From Pseudomonadota bacterium (GTDB taxonomy: Bacteria; Desulfobacterota; Desulfovibrionia; Desulfovibrionales; Desulfovibrionaceae), in the NCBI GenBank assembly GCA_023403845.1, contig JAEYDL010000018.1, forward strand, positions 62,001 to 126,000: a stretch of DNA of 64,000 nucleotides, in the 5' to 3' direction. Of this stretch, positions 43,085-52,161 are shown one piece after another. A program made the position numbers and the translations under genes. Each line of letters begins with the position of its first letter. Within the stretch, counting starts at the first letter, position 1. Below the pieces are notes generated by a model that saw only the letters and a program-made list of their open reading frames with translations, was not told the origin of the DNA and searched no databases.

Positions 43085-43817
43085 CGCCCCGCCCCGCCGT
43101 GCGGACGGCGACAGCACGGACCGTCGCGGTCCGCCTCCGGCCAGTGTTCCAGCCGATCAGCCGCTCGGCAAAAATCAGCAATCCCAGACAGACACAGGAA
43201 GTCACCACGACCAGAAGCGTGGCCTCTTCATCGTTTCCGGCCTGAAAGGCGTCGTAGATGGCCAGCGCGAGCGTCTGCGTCTTGCCGGGGATGTTCCCCG
43301 CAAGCATGAGCGTGGCTCCGAATTCGCCCATGCCCCGGGCAAAGGCCAGCATGGCTCCCGCCATGATGCTGCGCCACGCAAGCGGCAAAGAAACCCGCAG
43401 GAAAAGTGTCCATTCGGAAGCGCCCAGCGTGCGGGCGGCGTCCTCGAAACGGGGGTCCACGGATTCTAGGGCGGCTCTGGCGGACTTGTAGACCAGCGGG
43501 AAAACGACCACAGTAGCCGCGACCACGGCTCCCTTCCACGAAAAAATCAGATTGATTCCCAGATCGGCCAGCCACGGTCCGATGAGACCACGTCTCCCCA
43601 CGAACAGAATGAGATAATAGCCGAGAACCGTGGGAGGCAGTATCATGGGCAGCGTGCACAGCGCATCAAGTACGGCGGACAGGGCGGAACGCCGTCTGGC
43701 CAACAGCCATGCGGCAAAAACGCCCGTACACAGGGAGGCGGCGGTGGCCAGCCCCGCCACCTTCAGGGAAAGCAGCATGGGCGGCCAGAGAGACGATATT
43801 TCGGACAGAGAAAGCAT
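43077..43817 (-). CDS. modB: Molybdate/tungstate ABC transporter permease
   Basis: The 246-aa permease has five or so helices and ModB signatures (LPMILPPTVLGYYLILFVGRRG, FPLVYKSARAALESVDPRFEDAARTLGAS, FARGMGEFGATLMLAGNIPGKTQTL). The start chosen at 43817 aligns with the family N-terminus; an ATG at 43922 has a better ribosome binding site (AGGAG) and would add 35 residues, so the start is uncertain. It forms the channel with ModC. Confidence 0.92.
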   Translation of the reverse strand: MLSLSEISSLWPPMLLSLKVAGLATAASLCTGVFAAWLLARRRSALSAVLDALCTLPMILPPTVLGYYLILFVGRRGLIGPWLADLGINLIFSWKGAVVAATVVVFPLVYKSARAALESVDPRFEDAARTLGASEWTLFLRVSLPLAWRSIMAGAMLAFARGMGEFGATLMLAGNIPGKTQTLALAIYDAFQAGNDEEATLLVVVTSCVCLGLLIFAERLIGWNTGRRRTATVRAVAVRTAGRGDA

Positions 43818-44061
43818 GGCGTTACCCTGCCCCAAAGCGCTCCCTGAAGCAATGCTGTCACGAAATGGAGCAAAAACGATCCGACCAGAGACCGCCCGGC
43901 ACGCGCCTGCGGAAACTTTCATGGCGGAAACTCCTGTCCCGGAAGGCCCGTCGCGTTTTCCGTTCCGCCGCCTCCGGCGAAATGCCGCTCTGCTGTGCAT
44001 TTCATTTTCGAAAAAAAGCCCCTTCCATCTGGTCTTTTTTTCATTTATGAATATTTTACGG

Positions 44062-44090
44062 TTGAAACCGCCTTTTTTCCGGGCTATTCT
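44062..44090 (+). promoter_or_regulatory. Sigma70-like promoter of glpABC
   Basis: TTGAAA (44062-44067) and TATTCT (44085-44090) are 17 nt apart, about 112 nt upstream of glpA, in a locally AT-rich region (44000-44085). Confidence 0.7.
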
Positions 44091-44202
44091 GCCCTGAGCT
44101 TTTCATCCGGATGCCACCCCTTTCCGCCAGAATCTTTCTGCCCGGATCATGCGGCGCGGATCTCATCTTTTCTTCCGGGATGCCAACCAACGGGAGCCCG
44201 TC

Positions 44203-45891
44203 ATGCGCGAACTTTCATACTTCACCAGACAACATTACGACGTGGTGGTCATAGGCGGCGGCGCTACCGGCGCGGGCGTGCTGCGCGACCTTGCCATGCG
44301 CGGCGTCAAGGCTCTGCTGCTTGAGCAGCGCGATCTCGTCCACGGCACCAGTTCCCGCTTCCACGGGCTGCTGCACAGCGGCGCGCGCTACGCCGTGAAG
44401 GACGCCGAAGCAGGCCGGGAGTGCATTGAAGAAAATCGTATTCTGCGCCGGATAGGTCGGCATTGCGTGGAAGAAACTGAAGGCTTCTTCGTGCGCAGTC
44501 GCCAGGATCCCGCGGAATTCGAGGACCGCTGGGCAGCCGCCTGCCGCTCCTGCGGCATCGACGCCGAACCGCTCTCCGTTCAGGAAGCCCGCCGCCTCGA
44601 ACCCAACCTCGCGGAAGACATCGTCTCCGTCTATCGGGTTCCCGACTCCGCCGTGGACGGTTTCCGCCTCGTCTGGCAGAATGTCCGCAACGCCGTCCGG
44701 CACGGCGCTTCTTTCCGAACCTATACGGAAGTTGTCTCCATAGCCCATGCCGGCGGCAGGGTGACCGGCGTATCCGTCCGCGATACGCGCACGGGCGAAA
44801 CCGGCGTAATCCCCTGCGGCTTCGTGGTCAACGCGGCGGGAAGCTGGGTCGGACGGATCGCCGAAACCGCGGGTCTGGCCATCAACGTGAAGCCGGACCG
44901 GGGCACTCTCATCGCCTTCAATCACCGTTTCACCAGTCGCGTGGTCAACCGTCTGCGGCAGGCTGCGGACGGTGACATCTTCGTGCCGCACGGCTCCATC
45001 ACCATTCTCGGGACCACGTCCAAAAAGACGGAAGACCCGGCCGACATCGTTCCCGATACCGCCGAGGTGCTGGCGCTTCTGGATATCGGACGCGTGCTCT
45101 TTCCCCGTATCGACGACTACCGCATTCTGCGCACGTTCGCGGGAACACGCCCGCTGTACACGGCGGACTCCTCCGCGGAAGGGCGCGGAGCTTCGCGCAA
45201 CTTCGTGGTTCTGGATCACGAGTCCGACGGACTGACCGGCATGGCCACCATCTGCGGAGGGAAACTCACCACATACAGGCTGATGGCCGAACGTATGACC
45301 GATCTCGTCTGCGGCAAGCTCGGCATGACCGCCCCCTGTCGTACGGCCGAGGAACCGCTGGTGGAGGAAGCCTCTCCCGCACTCATGGAACGCGCGCGCA
45401 AGGTCTTTCCTGCAACAGGACTCGACCTTGCCCGCTCCCGCCTCGGTGACAGCTTTGAAGCCGCCGTGCAGAGACTGGAGGCCGCTCCCTGGAAAAAGGC
45501 CCTGCTCTGCGAGTGCGAACGGGTGACCGTAGCCGAATTCGAGCAGGTGGCCTCGGAAGAAACCTCGTACACGCTGAACGACATCCGCCGGCGAACCAGA
45601 ATGGGCATGGGCACCTGTCAGGGCAGCTTCTGCGGCATTCGCGGGGTGGGGACCATCGTGGAGGCGGGGCTGCTGCCCTGCTCCTCCGATACGCCGGCGG
45701 GAACGCCCAGCAGCGCGGCTGGTTGCGTCATGCAGGGACCGGAAGTTCCCAGCGCCGGACTGCTGCGCCAGTTCCAGGAAGAACGCTGGAACGGCATCCG
45801 CCCGGTCCTCTGGGGCAATGAACTGCGGGAAACCGAACTGGCGCGCAGCCTTTACGGCGCCACGCTCAACATCGACGGAGCCGATGCATGA
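44203..45891 (+). CDS. glpA: Anaerobic glycerol-3-phosphate dehydrogenase subunit A
   Basis: The 562-aa FAD enzyme oxidises sn-glycerol 3-phosphate to dihydroxyacetone phosphate. The Rossmann FAD loop is VVVIGGGATGAGVLRDLA (about 13-30), followed by HGTSSRFHGLLHSGARYA, and the C-terminal BFD-like domain carries Cys for a [2Fe-2S] site (CECERVT...GTCQGSFC). ATG 44203 has GGGAG upstream; a longer frame from 44149 lacks one. It overlaps glpB by 4 nt. The enzyme works on the cytoplasmic face of the membrane with GlpB and GlpC. Confidence 0.95.
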   Translation: MRELSYFTRQHYDVVVIGGGATGAGVLRDLAMRGVKALLLEQRDLVHGTSSRFHGLLHSGARYAVKDAEAGRECIEENRILRRIGRHCVEETEGFFVRSRQDPAEFEDRWAAACRSCGIDAEPLSVQEARRLEPNLAEDIVSVYRVPDSAVDGFRLVWQNVRNAVRHGASFRTYTEVVSIAHAGGRVTGVSVRDTRTGETGVIPCGFVVNAAGSWVGRIAETAGLAINVKPDRGTLIAFNHRFTSRVVNRLRQAADGDIFVPHGSITILGTTSKKTEDPADIVPDTAEVLALLDIGRVLFPRIDDYRILRTFAGTRPLYTADSSAEGRGASRNFVVLDHESDGLTGMATICGGKLTTYRLMAERMTDLVCGKLGMTAPCRTAEEPLVEEASPALMERARKVFPATGLDLARSRLGDSFEAAVQRLEAAPWKKALLCECERVTVAEFEQVASEETSYTLNDIRRRTRMGMGTCQGSFCGIRGVGTIVEAGLLPCSSDTPAGTPSSAAGCVMQGPEVPSAGLLRQFQEERWNGIRPVLWGNELRETELARSLYGATLNIDGADA

Positions 45892-47159
45892 ACACCCGGA
45901 CCACATACGACGTTCTTGTTGCCGGCGGGGGCTTTGCCGGACTGTGCGCCGCCCTTTTTGCGGCCAGATCGGGAAAACGTACGCTGATCATCACCCGCGG
46001 CGCGGGAGTACTCGCCATCGGCGGAGGCACCATCGATGTACTCGGCGCGGACGTGCACGGCAATTTTCTGCACTCTCCCTTCGACGGACTCTCCGAGCTG
46101 CCTCCGCGCCATCCCTACAGTCTCGTCGGAGAACAGACGGTGCGCGACGCACTCGAGGCATTTCTCGAACTATGCCTCGAAGGTGACTATGAATATGTCC
46201 GTTCCGATGCAGGCAATACCCGTCTGGTCACCGCTCTCGGCACAAGCAAGCCGACCTTCCTCGTGCCCCGAAGCCTCTCCATGCGCGGCTTTGAAGACGC
46301 CGATACCGTCTATGTCGCGGGTATCGAGGGACTCAAGGACTTCTCGCCCAGACTCGTAGCTGATGGCCTTGCCGGACGTCCCCTCTGCGCCGGGAAAAAG
46401 CTGATTCCCGTCGTCCTGCCCGCCCCGTTCCGCCTCCAGCGTGACCTCGGGACGCTGGATCTGGCCCGTCATCTCGACAGTTCGGAAGGAGTCGAATGGC
46501 TGATCCGCGAACTCTCCCGGGCGACGGTCTGTTCGGAAGGGACGCCCACCATCCTGATTCCGCCCATTCTCGGCACGCAGCCGAACAACGCCGTGCATGC
46601 CGCCGTGGAAACGGGCGTCGGCATGCCGGTGCACGAGATCGTTGCTCTTGCCCCAGCCGTCACCGGCCTGCGACTGTACTCGATGCTCAACGGTCTGCTC
46701 CGGAAATACGGGGTGGACGTGATCGAGCAGGCCGAAATCACGGGTGCTGTCGTGGAGGACGGACGTTGCAGGGCGCTCGTCACCTGTTCCAACGGCAGGG
46801 AACGCAGCTATGCCGCCAGAAGCTTCATCATCGCCACAGGCGGCGCGCTGGGTGAAGGCTTCCGGACTACGCCCGAAAGAGCCTGGGAACCGATCTTCAA
46901 TCTGGATCTTCCGCTTGCGCCATCTTCCCCCGAGTGGTCCCGGCCCGAACTCTTTCCCGCAGCCCCGCTCCGGCACGGGTTCGCCCTGCTCGGCCCTCAT
47001 GTCGACTCCAGCCTGAGGCCTCTGGGTTCCGATGGCTCCCCCCTGTGCTCCAACGTCTTCTTTATCGGAAAGACCCTGGGCGGCTATGACCATGCAACAG
47101 AGAAATCCGGCAACGGCGTCGCGCTGGCCACGGCCTGCTTCGCGGCCCGGAATGCCTGA
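45888..47159 (+). CDS. glpB: Anaerobic glycerol-3-phosphate dehydrogenase subunit B
   Basis: The 423-aa flavoprotein has an N-terminal dinucleotide loop (VLVAGGGFAGLCAALFAA) and a C-terminal FIIATGGALGEGF segment, matching GlpB. It binds FMN or FAD and relays electrons from GlpA to GlpC. It is translationally coupled to glpA (ATGA) and 9 nt before glpC. Confidence 0.94.
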   Translation: MNTRTTYDVLVAGGGFAGLCAALFAARSGKRTLIITRGAGVLAIGGGTIDVLGADVHGNFLHSPFDGLSELPPRHPYSLVGEQTVRDALEAFLELCLEGDYEYVRSDAGNTRLVTALGTSKPTFLVPRSLSMRGFEDADTVYVAGIEGLKDFSPRLVADGLAGRPLCAGKKLIPVVLPAPFRLQRDLGTLDLARHLDSSEGVEWLIRELSRATVCSEGTPTILIPPILGTQPNNAVHAAVETGVGMPVHEIVALAPAVTGLRLYSMLNGLLRKYGVDVIEQAEITGAVVEDGRCRALVTCSNGRERSYAARSFIIATGGALGEGFRTTPERAWEPIFNLDLPLAPSSPEWSRPELFPAAPLRHGFALLGPHVDSSLRPLGSDGSPLCSNVFFIGKTLGGYDHATEKSGNGVALATACFAARNA

Positions 47160-47168
47160 GGACAGCCT

Positions 47169-48380
47169 ATGAAACCCATCGACAGCCTGGACAAATGCAC
47201 CACCTGCACGACCTGCGTCGCATACTGTCCCGTCACCCGGGCGACCCGGTCCTTCCGGGGTCCCAAGCTGACGGGACCCGCCTCGGAACGCTTCCGCCTG
47301 CTGGACGAGATGACGCCCGGCCCCAGCGGCGAAATCGAGGCGCTGGACTACTGTTCCAATTGCAAGAACTGCGATATTGCCTGCCCGTCCGGCGTCAAGA
47401 TCTCCACTCTGAACATGATGGCCCGGGGCGACTGGTGCCGTGAGCACAAGCCTCCCCTGCGCGACTGGGTACTCTCGCACGGCACGCGGTTCGGCAGCCT
47501 GGCCCGCCTGTTCCCCGCTGCACTGGTGCGCTTCGGCATGACCAATCCGCTGACCCGCAAGCTCCTTGATCTGTTCGGGGTCTCCGAGAAGGCCCCTCTC
47601 CCGGTCTATGCGCCGAAAAGCTTCCGCCGTATGTTCGCCGAACATGCGGCCGGGGGGAAGCCGGGCATCAAAAAGGTCGTCTTTTTCCCCGGCTGCTACA
47701 TCGAGGACTATGATCCCCAGACCGGCATGGACCTTGTCGTTCTGCTGGAGCGCGCGGGCTACGAGGTCATCGTCCCGCAGCTCGGCTGCTGCGGCCTGCC
47801 CCTGATCGCCAACGGATTCATGGACGAGGCGGCCGAAGCCGCCCGGATCAACGGCGCTGAACTGGCCCGTCTGTCCGATCCGGACGTGCCCATTCTGACC
47901 CTCTGCCCCAGTTGCGGACTCATGCTCAGTCAGGAATACGGAGAATTCTTCCACGAGCTGGAGGATGCTTCCACCATCGCCCCGCGCGTGGAAGACGCCT
48001 GCGAATTCCTCATCGGACTCATCGAACGCGGTGAACTAAACATAACACCGCGTCAGGATACTGAAAAACTGATCTATCATGCGCCCTGCCACCTGCGCGC
48101 CCAGGGCATAGGCAGGCCGGGACTGGATCTTATGCGCATGGCAGGAACACAGATCGAAGACGCGCAGGCGGGCTGCTGCGGCATTTCGGGCAGCTACGGC
48201 TTCAAGAAGGAGAAATACGCCGTGGCCTCGGCCGTAGGAAGCGAGCTGTTCAGGACCGTCAAAAACAGCGGGGCCACCTGCTGCATTTCCGAATGCGGCA
48301 CCTGTCGGCTCCAGATTTCCCACCATACCGGCGTGCCGAGCATGCACCCCGTCTCCCGTCTGCGCAGGCTGACGGACTGA
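47169..48380 (+). CDS. glpC: Anaerobic glycerol-3-phosphate dehydrogenase subunit C, FeS/CCG-domain protein
   Basis: The 403-aa protein has two N-terminal [4Fe-4S] motifs (CTTCTTCVAYCP at about 9-20; CSNCKNCDIACP at about 62-73) and two CCG domains (FFPGCYIEDYDPQTG...LGCCGLPL and APCHLRAQGIG...GCCGISGSYG). It anchors GlpAB to the membrane and passes electrons to menaquinone. No glpK, glpF, glpT or glpR is in the window. Confidence 0.95.
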   Translation: MKPIDSLDKCTTCTTCVAYCPVTRATRSFRGPKLTGPASERFRLLDEMTPGPSGEIEALDYCSNCKNCDIACPSGVKISTLNMMARGDWCREHKPPLRDWVLSHGTRFGSLARLFPAALVRFGMTNPLTRKLLDLFGVSEKAPLPVYAPKSFRRMFAEHAAGGKPGIKKVVFFPGCYIEDYDPQTGMDLVVLLERAGYEVIVPQLGCCGLPLIANGFMDEAAEAARINGAELARLSDPDVPILTLCPSCGLMLSQEYGEFFHELEDASTIAPRVEDACEFLIGLIERGELNITPRQDTEKLIYHAPCHLRAQGIGRPGLDLMRMAGTQIEDAQAGCCGISGSYGFKKEKYAVASAVGSELFRTVKNSGATCCISECGTCRLQISHHTGVPSMHPVSRLRRLTD

Positions 48381-48395
48381 TCATTTCTCGACGAA

Positions 48396-48419
48396 CGGCC
48401 GTGGAGACATCCACGGCCG
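48396..48419 (+). terminator. Terminator after glpC
   Basis: CGGCCGTGGA and TCCACGGCCG form a perfect 10-bp stem with a GACA loop, followed by CTTCCTTTC. Confidence 0.7.
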
Positions 48420-48435
48420 CTTCCTTTCAGGCATT

Positions 48436-48453
48436 CCGGTCCCCGGGGACCGG
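48436..48453. repeat. 18-bp uninterrupted perfect palindrome
   Basis: CCGGTCCCCGGGGACCGG reads identically on both strands with no spacer. It sits in the 330-bp gap between glpC and the aminotransferase gene, which otherwise holds no gene. Confidence 0.7.
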
Positions 48454-48514
48454 CGCAGCCTCTTCTTCCCCGTATCTCTTTTCGCTGTTCGGACGAACAG
48501 TCTCCAGTTTGCAC

Positions 48515-48543
48515 TTTACACGAGCCGTAATCCTTGCTTTTAT
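48515..48543 (+). promoter_or_regulatory. Possible promoter of the aminotransferase gene
   Basis: TTTACA (48515-48520) and TTTTAT (48538-48543) are 17 nt apart. The leader would be about 205 nt, so this is uncertain. Confidence 0.35.
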
Positions 48544-48753
48544 GGACTTGCGCAGGCGCCGAGACAGGCGGAGACAGCCCGGGATACCGTTTCTCCATTC
48601 CGGCCTCCTTCCCCGCACCGCCGCCAACGGGTCTCCCGTCCTGGCCCAGACACAAGGCTTTCAGGAACCTTCCGCACCAGACGAATGCCACGTCCATGGA
48701 CGGACGGGTTCCGTTCAGCGAACGTTTTCAGAGTACAGGAGAAATATCGGGCC

Positions 48754-49977
48754 ATGAACGAATTTCCGCGAATCCACCGTCTGCCCCCCTACGTCTTTTC
48801 CGTAGTCGGCGACCTCAAAATGCAGCTTCGCCACCAGAACATAGACATCGTGGATTTCAGCATGGGCAATCCCGACATGCCCACGCCGCAGCCCATCGTG
48901 GACAAACTGATCGAAGCCGTGCAGAAGCCGGTCAACCACCGGTATTCCGTATCCAAGGGCATCCCTAATCTGCGGAAGGCCATCTGCGACTGGTATACCC
49001 GCAATTTCGATGTCTATCTGGATCCCGAAACCGAAGCCATTGTGACCATGGGCTCCAAGGAGGGCCTTGCGCACCTCTCTCTGGCCATGCTGTCGCCCGG
49101 CGACGTCGTGCTGGCCCCCGATCCGACCTATCCCATCCATACCTATGCGCCGATCATCGCAGGCGCGGACGTGCGTCGCGTGCCCATCGGGCCCGGCCGC
49201 GACTTCTTCGAGGATCTGACGCTGGCCGTCCGTCAGGCATGGCCCAAGCCCAAGCTCCTCTTCATCTGTTATCCGCACAACCCCACCACCGAAGTGACGA
49301 ATCTGGAATTCTTCCAGAAAATCGTGGACTTCGCCAAGGAACACAAGATCTGGGTCGTGCACGACCTTGCGTACGCCGATCTGGCCTTCGACGGCTACAA
49401 GGCCCCAAGCTTCCTCCAGGCCAAGGGCGCGAAGGACGTGGGCGTGGAGTTTTACACCCTTTCCAAGAGCTATTCCATGCCCGGCTGGCGCGTAGGCTTC
49501 TGCGTGGGCAACCGGGAACTGATCCATGCACTGACCCGCATGAAAAGCTATCTCGACTACGGCATCTTCCAGCCTGTCCAGATCGCTTCCACGGTGGCTC
49601 TCAACGGACCGCAGGACTGTGTCGACGAAGTGCGGGAAACCTACCGCAAACGCCGCGACTACCTCTGCGAAGGGCTGAATCGCGTCGGCTGGGAAGTCAC
49701 TCCCCCGAAGGCAACCATGTTCCTGTGGGCACGCATTCCCGAAGAATTCCGAAAGATGGGTTCCGTGGAATTCTCCAAGCTGCTGCTGAAGGAAGCTCAG
49801 GTCGCCGTTTCGCCTGGTCTCGGTTTCGGTTCCTATGGCGACGACTACGTGCGTTTCGCGCTCATTGAAAACGAACTGCGCACCAAGCAGGCCATCCGTT
49901 CCATTCGTCGTGTACTTTCCGGCTCCGGCTCGGGCCAGCCTTTGGATCAGGAGGACGAAGTTCCTTCAGCCGAATGA
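48754..49977 (+). CDS. Class I/II aminotransferase (AlaC / LL-diaminopimelate aminotransferase-like)
   Basis: The 407-aa PLP enzyme has DFSMGNPDMPTPQPIVDKL, the cofactor-binding MGSKEGLAHL, PTYPIHTY, the NPTTEV loop, YADLAFDGY and the Schiff-base lysine in YTLSKSYSMPGWRVGF. The likely reaction is transfer between alanine or a related amino acid and 2-oxoglutarate; the subgroup also includes glutamate-pyruvate aminotransferase AlaC and DapL-like enzymes. The start is ATG 48754 with an AGGAG 13 nt upstream. It is followed by a terminator. Confidence 0.88.
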   Translation: MNEFPRIHRLPPYVFSVVGDLKMQLRHQNIDIVDFSMGNPDMPTPQPIVDKLIEAVQKPVNHRYSVSKGIPNLRKAICDWYTRNFDVYLDPETEAIVTMGSKEGLAHLSLAMLSPGDVVLAPDPTYPIHTYAPIIAGADVRRVPIGPGRDFFEDLTLAVRQAWPKPKLLFICYPHNPTTEVTNLEFFQKIVDFAKEHKIWVVHDLAYADLAFDGYKAPSFLQAKGAKDVGVEFYTLSKSYSMPGWRVGFCVGNRELIHALTRMKSYLDYGIFQPVQIASTVALNGPQDCVDEVRETYRKRRDYLCEGLNRVGWEVTPPKATMFLWARIPEEFRKMGSVEFSKLLLKEAQVAVSPGLGFGSYGDDYVRFALIENELRTKQAIRSIRRVLSGSGSGQPLDQEDEVPSAE

Positions 49978-50488
49978 TGCGGCTCTGCCGCCAAACCTGA
50001 GCCTGTCCGCTTTCGAACCGGCTTTCCCATGTGCAAAAGACGCCTTTCCAAATTTGGAAAGGCGTCTTTCCCTTACGGAAATGTGCGGCCGGGCGGCCGC
50101 CCCCTTTCAGAGGATCGCCACACCGACGGCGCAATCGCAACAGCGCCCGCGTCCTGTCTCTCCTGCGAAAATCCACCGTTTTCGCACTGTGGAACACACC
50201 CCTGTTTTCCGTTTCCTGCCGCCTTTTCGGTCGCGTTCCGTTTTCCGTGTCTAGACCGGGAGCTTCCCGGGACGCCGATCCCCTTTCGCCCAGAGCCTTT
50301 TTCCCCGCATGCATGGCAGACGCCGATGCCACAGGGAAGTCGTTCCCTCTCATGGCTGGACATCATGGGCAAGCCAACGTATTTTTCTCTTCCTGTGCCG
50401 TTCCGTTCTGAAACGGCAAAACCGTACGACTCTCTCCTCCGGGGACTGCCTCGCGCCATCCCGGACGGATGTTTCCGGAGCCTTCCAT
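49978..50488. other. Intergenic region with terminator
   Basis: After the terminator at 50036-50069 about 420 bp remain without a gene. A GC-rich palindromic patch (GGCCGGGCGGCC near 50087-50098) is present. No promoter was recognised. Confidence 0.4.
50036..50069 (+). terminator. Terminator after the aminotransferase gene
   Basis: AAAGACGCCTTTCC and GGAAAGGCGTCTTT pair perfectly over 14 bp around AAATTT; TTTCCC follows. Confidence 0.85.
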
Positions 50489-51490
50489 ATGCCGCACGTC
50501 TCATCGACCATTCCCGCCGCCCCGCTGCTGCGCGTGGAAAATCTGTCCGTCCGTTTCGAAACGGAAACGGGACCGATGGACGTGGTGCGTTCAGTCTCCT
50601 TTCAGATGAAGGTGGGAGAAACCTTCTGCCTCGTAGGGGAATCGGGGTGCGGCAAGAGCATGACCGCCTTCTCTCTCCTCGGTCTGGTCCCGGAACCGGG
50701 AAGAATCGTGGCAGGCAGCGTGACGCTGGATGGCAAGGAACTCTCAGGATTGCCGGAATCGGCCCTGAACGCCGTGCGCGGCAAACAGATCGGCATGATT
50801 TTTCAGGAGCCCATGACGGCCCTCAATCCGGTCCTCAGGGTGGGCGAGCAGGTGGCCGAGCCGCTGATGCACCATCTGCGGCTTTCCCGAAAGGACGCTC
50901 TGGCCGAAGCGGAAAACCTGTTCCGACAGGTGGGGATTCCTGCTGCCGAGCGTCGTCTCCGTGATTTTCCCCACCAGATGTCCGGCGGCATGCGGCAACG
51001 CGTCATGATCGCCATGGCCCTTGCCTGTCGTCCTCGTCTGCTGCTGGCCGACGAACCCACGACAGCTCTTGACGTGACCATTCAGGGGCAGATTCTCGCC
51101 CTGCTCCGGGAGCTGTCCGCCAGCCGGGGCATGGGACTGCTGCTGATCACCCACGATCTCGGCGTAGTGGCGGAAATGGCGGATACGGTCGGCGTCATGT
51201 ATGCCGGTTCCATCGTGGAGAAGGCGTCGGTCAACTCCATTTTCGCGGCCCCCCTGCACCCGTACACCCGTGGACTCATGCGTTCGGTCCCCCTGCCGGG
51301 CACGCCCCCATCGCAGCGGCTGGACGCCATCCCCGGAAGCGTGCCCTCTCCCGGTGCTCTGCCGGAGGGATGTCCCTTCAGACCCCGTTGCGACATGGCC
51401 CATGAACGCTGCCTCACCGCGCCCCCTCTCGTTCGACTTGGAGAAGGAACAGCGGCGAGGGAAGTCTGCTGCTGGCTGGCTTCCGGATAG
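50489..51490 (+). CDS. Oligopeptide/dipeptide ABC transporter ATP-binding protein (DppD/OppD type), lone
   Basis: The 333-aa ATPase has Walker A GESGCGKSMTA (about 49-59), signature MSGGMRQRVMIAMAL, Walker B LLLADEPTTALD, and the C-terminal extension HPYTRGLMRSVP with the FeS-type cysteine motif CPFRPRCDMAHERC shared by DppD/OppD. Normally it is encoded with two permeases, a second ATPase and a binding protein; none is adjacent. ATG at 50489 follows CCGGAG. It may serve a system elsewhere in the genome. A nickel importer is another option, since NikD-type ATPases are related. Confidence 0.88.
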   Translation: MPHVSSTIPAAPLLRVENLSVRFETETGPMDVVRSVSFQMKVGETFCLVGESGCGKSMTAFSLLGLVPEPGRIVAGSVTLDGKELSGLPESALNAVRGKQIGMIFQEPMTALNPVLRVGEQVAEPLMHHLRLSRKDALAEAENLFRQVGIPAAERRLRDFPHQMSGGMRQRVMIAMALACRPRLLLADEPTTALDVTIQGQILALLRELSASRGMGLLLITHDLGVVAEMADTVGVMYAGSIVEKASVNSIFAAPLHPYTRGLMRSVPLPGTPPSQRLDAIPGSVPSPGALPEGCPFRPRCDMAHERCLTAPPLVRLGEGTAAREVCCWLASG

Positions 51491-51511
51491 AAAAGAAGCG
51501 CACCGCAGGAG

Positions 51512-51539
51512 TTGCCGAACAAGCATTCCGTCCTATATA
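51512..51539 (+). promoter_or_regulatory. Sigma70-like promoter of grpE-mla
   Basis: TTGCCG (51512-51517) and TATATA (51534-51539) are 16 nt apart, about 55 nt upstream of the grpE start. Confidence 0.55.
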
Positions 51540-51592
51540 TGTACTGTGCCGCGGGCATGCGCGGCAACGAATTTCGTCTTCAAGGAGCCATC

Positions 51593-52159
51593 ATGACCGA
51601 TCCACGCGATATCCGTCCCGAAATGGAAGAAACCCCCGAAGCGGACGTACCCGAGGCTGAAGCCCGGACCGAACCGCAGAAAACACTGGAGGAACAGTGT
51701 CGAGAGACCGTCTGCCCCTCCTGCGCAGTCAAGGCCGAAGCCGATGACGCCCGGCTCCGGGCTCTGGCCGAAATGGAAAATTTCAAAAAACGGCTTCAGC
51801 GCGACCACGACGAACAGATGCGCTATGCCGCCGAATCCGTCCTTTCCGATTTGCTGCCCGCTCTGGACAGCCTTGATCTCGCCATCCAGTACGGAAGCCG
51901 GGAGGCCGCCTGCAAGGACCTGCTTACGGGCGTGACCATGACCCGCAAGCTGTTGCTCGATTCCCTCAAGTCCCACGGTTTCTCTCCCGCCGGAGAGGAG
52001 GGCGAGCCGTTCGACCCCGAACTTCACGAAGCCGTCTCCTATGAGGAACGGGAGGACATGGAGCCCGGCATGGTCAGCACGCTGCACCAGAGGGGCTATC
52101 GTCTGAAGGAACGCCTTCTGAGACCGGCCAAGGTTTCCGTCAGCCGGAAGCCGGAATAA
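51593..52159 (+). CDS. grpE: Nucleotide exchange factor GrpE with cysteine motif
   Basis: The 188-aa protein starts at ATG 51593 (AAGGAG upstream). An acidic N-terminal tail (1-35) is followed by the long GrpE coiled coil (ADDARLRALAEMENFKKRLQRD), the four-helix part, and the beta-wing (PFDPELHEAVSYE...TLHQRGYRLKERLLRPAKVSVS). It releases ADP from DnaK. A cysteine group (C40, C45, C48: ECRETVCPSC-like) just before the coiled coil is not found in E. coli GrpE and might be redox- or metal-responsive. It is 2 nt upstream of mlaE, so it heads the lipid-transport operon. Confidence 0.93.
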   Translation: MTDPRDIRPEMEETPEADVPEAEARTEPQKTLEEQCRETVCPSCAVKAEADDARLRALAEMENFKKRLQRDHDEQMRYAAESVLSDLLPALDSLDLAIQYGSREAACKDLLTGVTMTRKLLLDSLKSHGFSPAGEEGEPFDPELHEAVSYEEREDMEPGMVSTLHQRGYRLKERLLRPAKVSVSRKPE

Positions 52160-52161
52160 GC

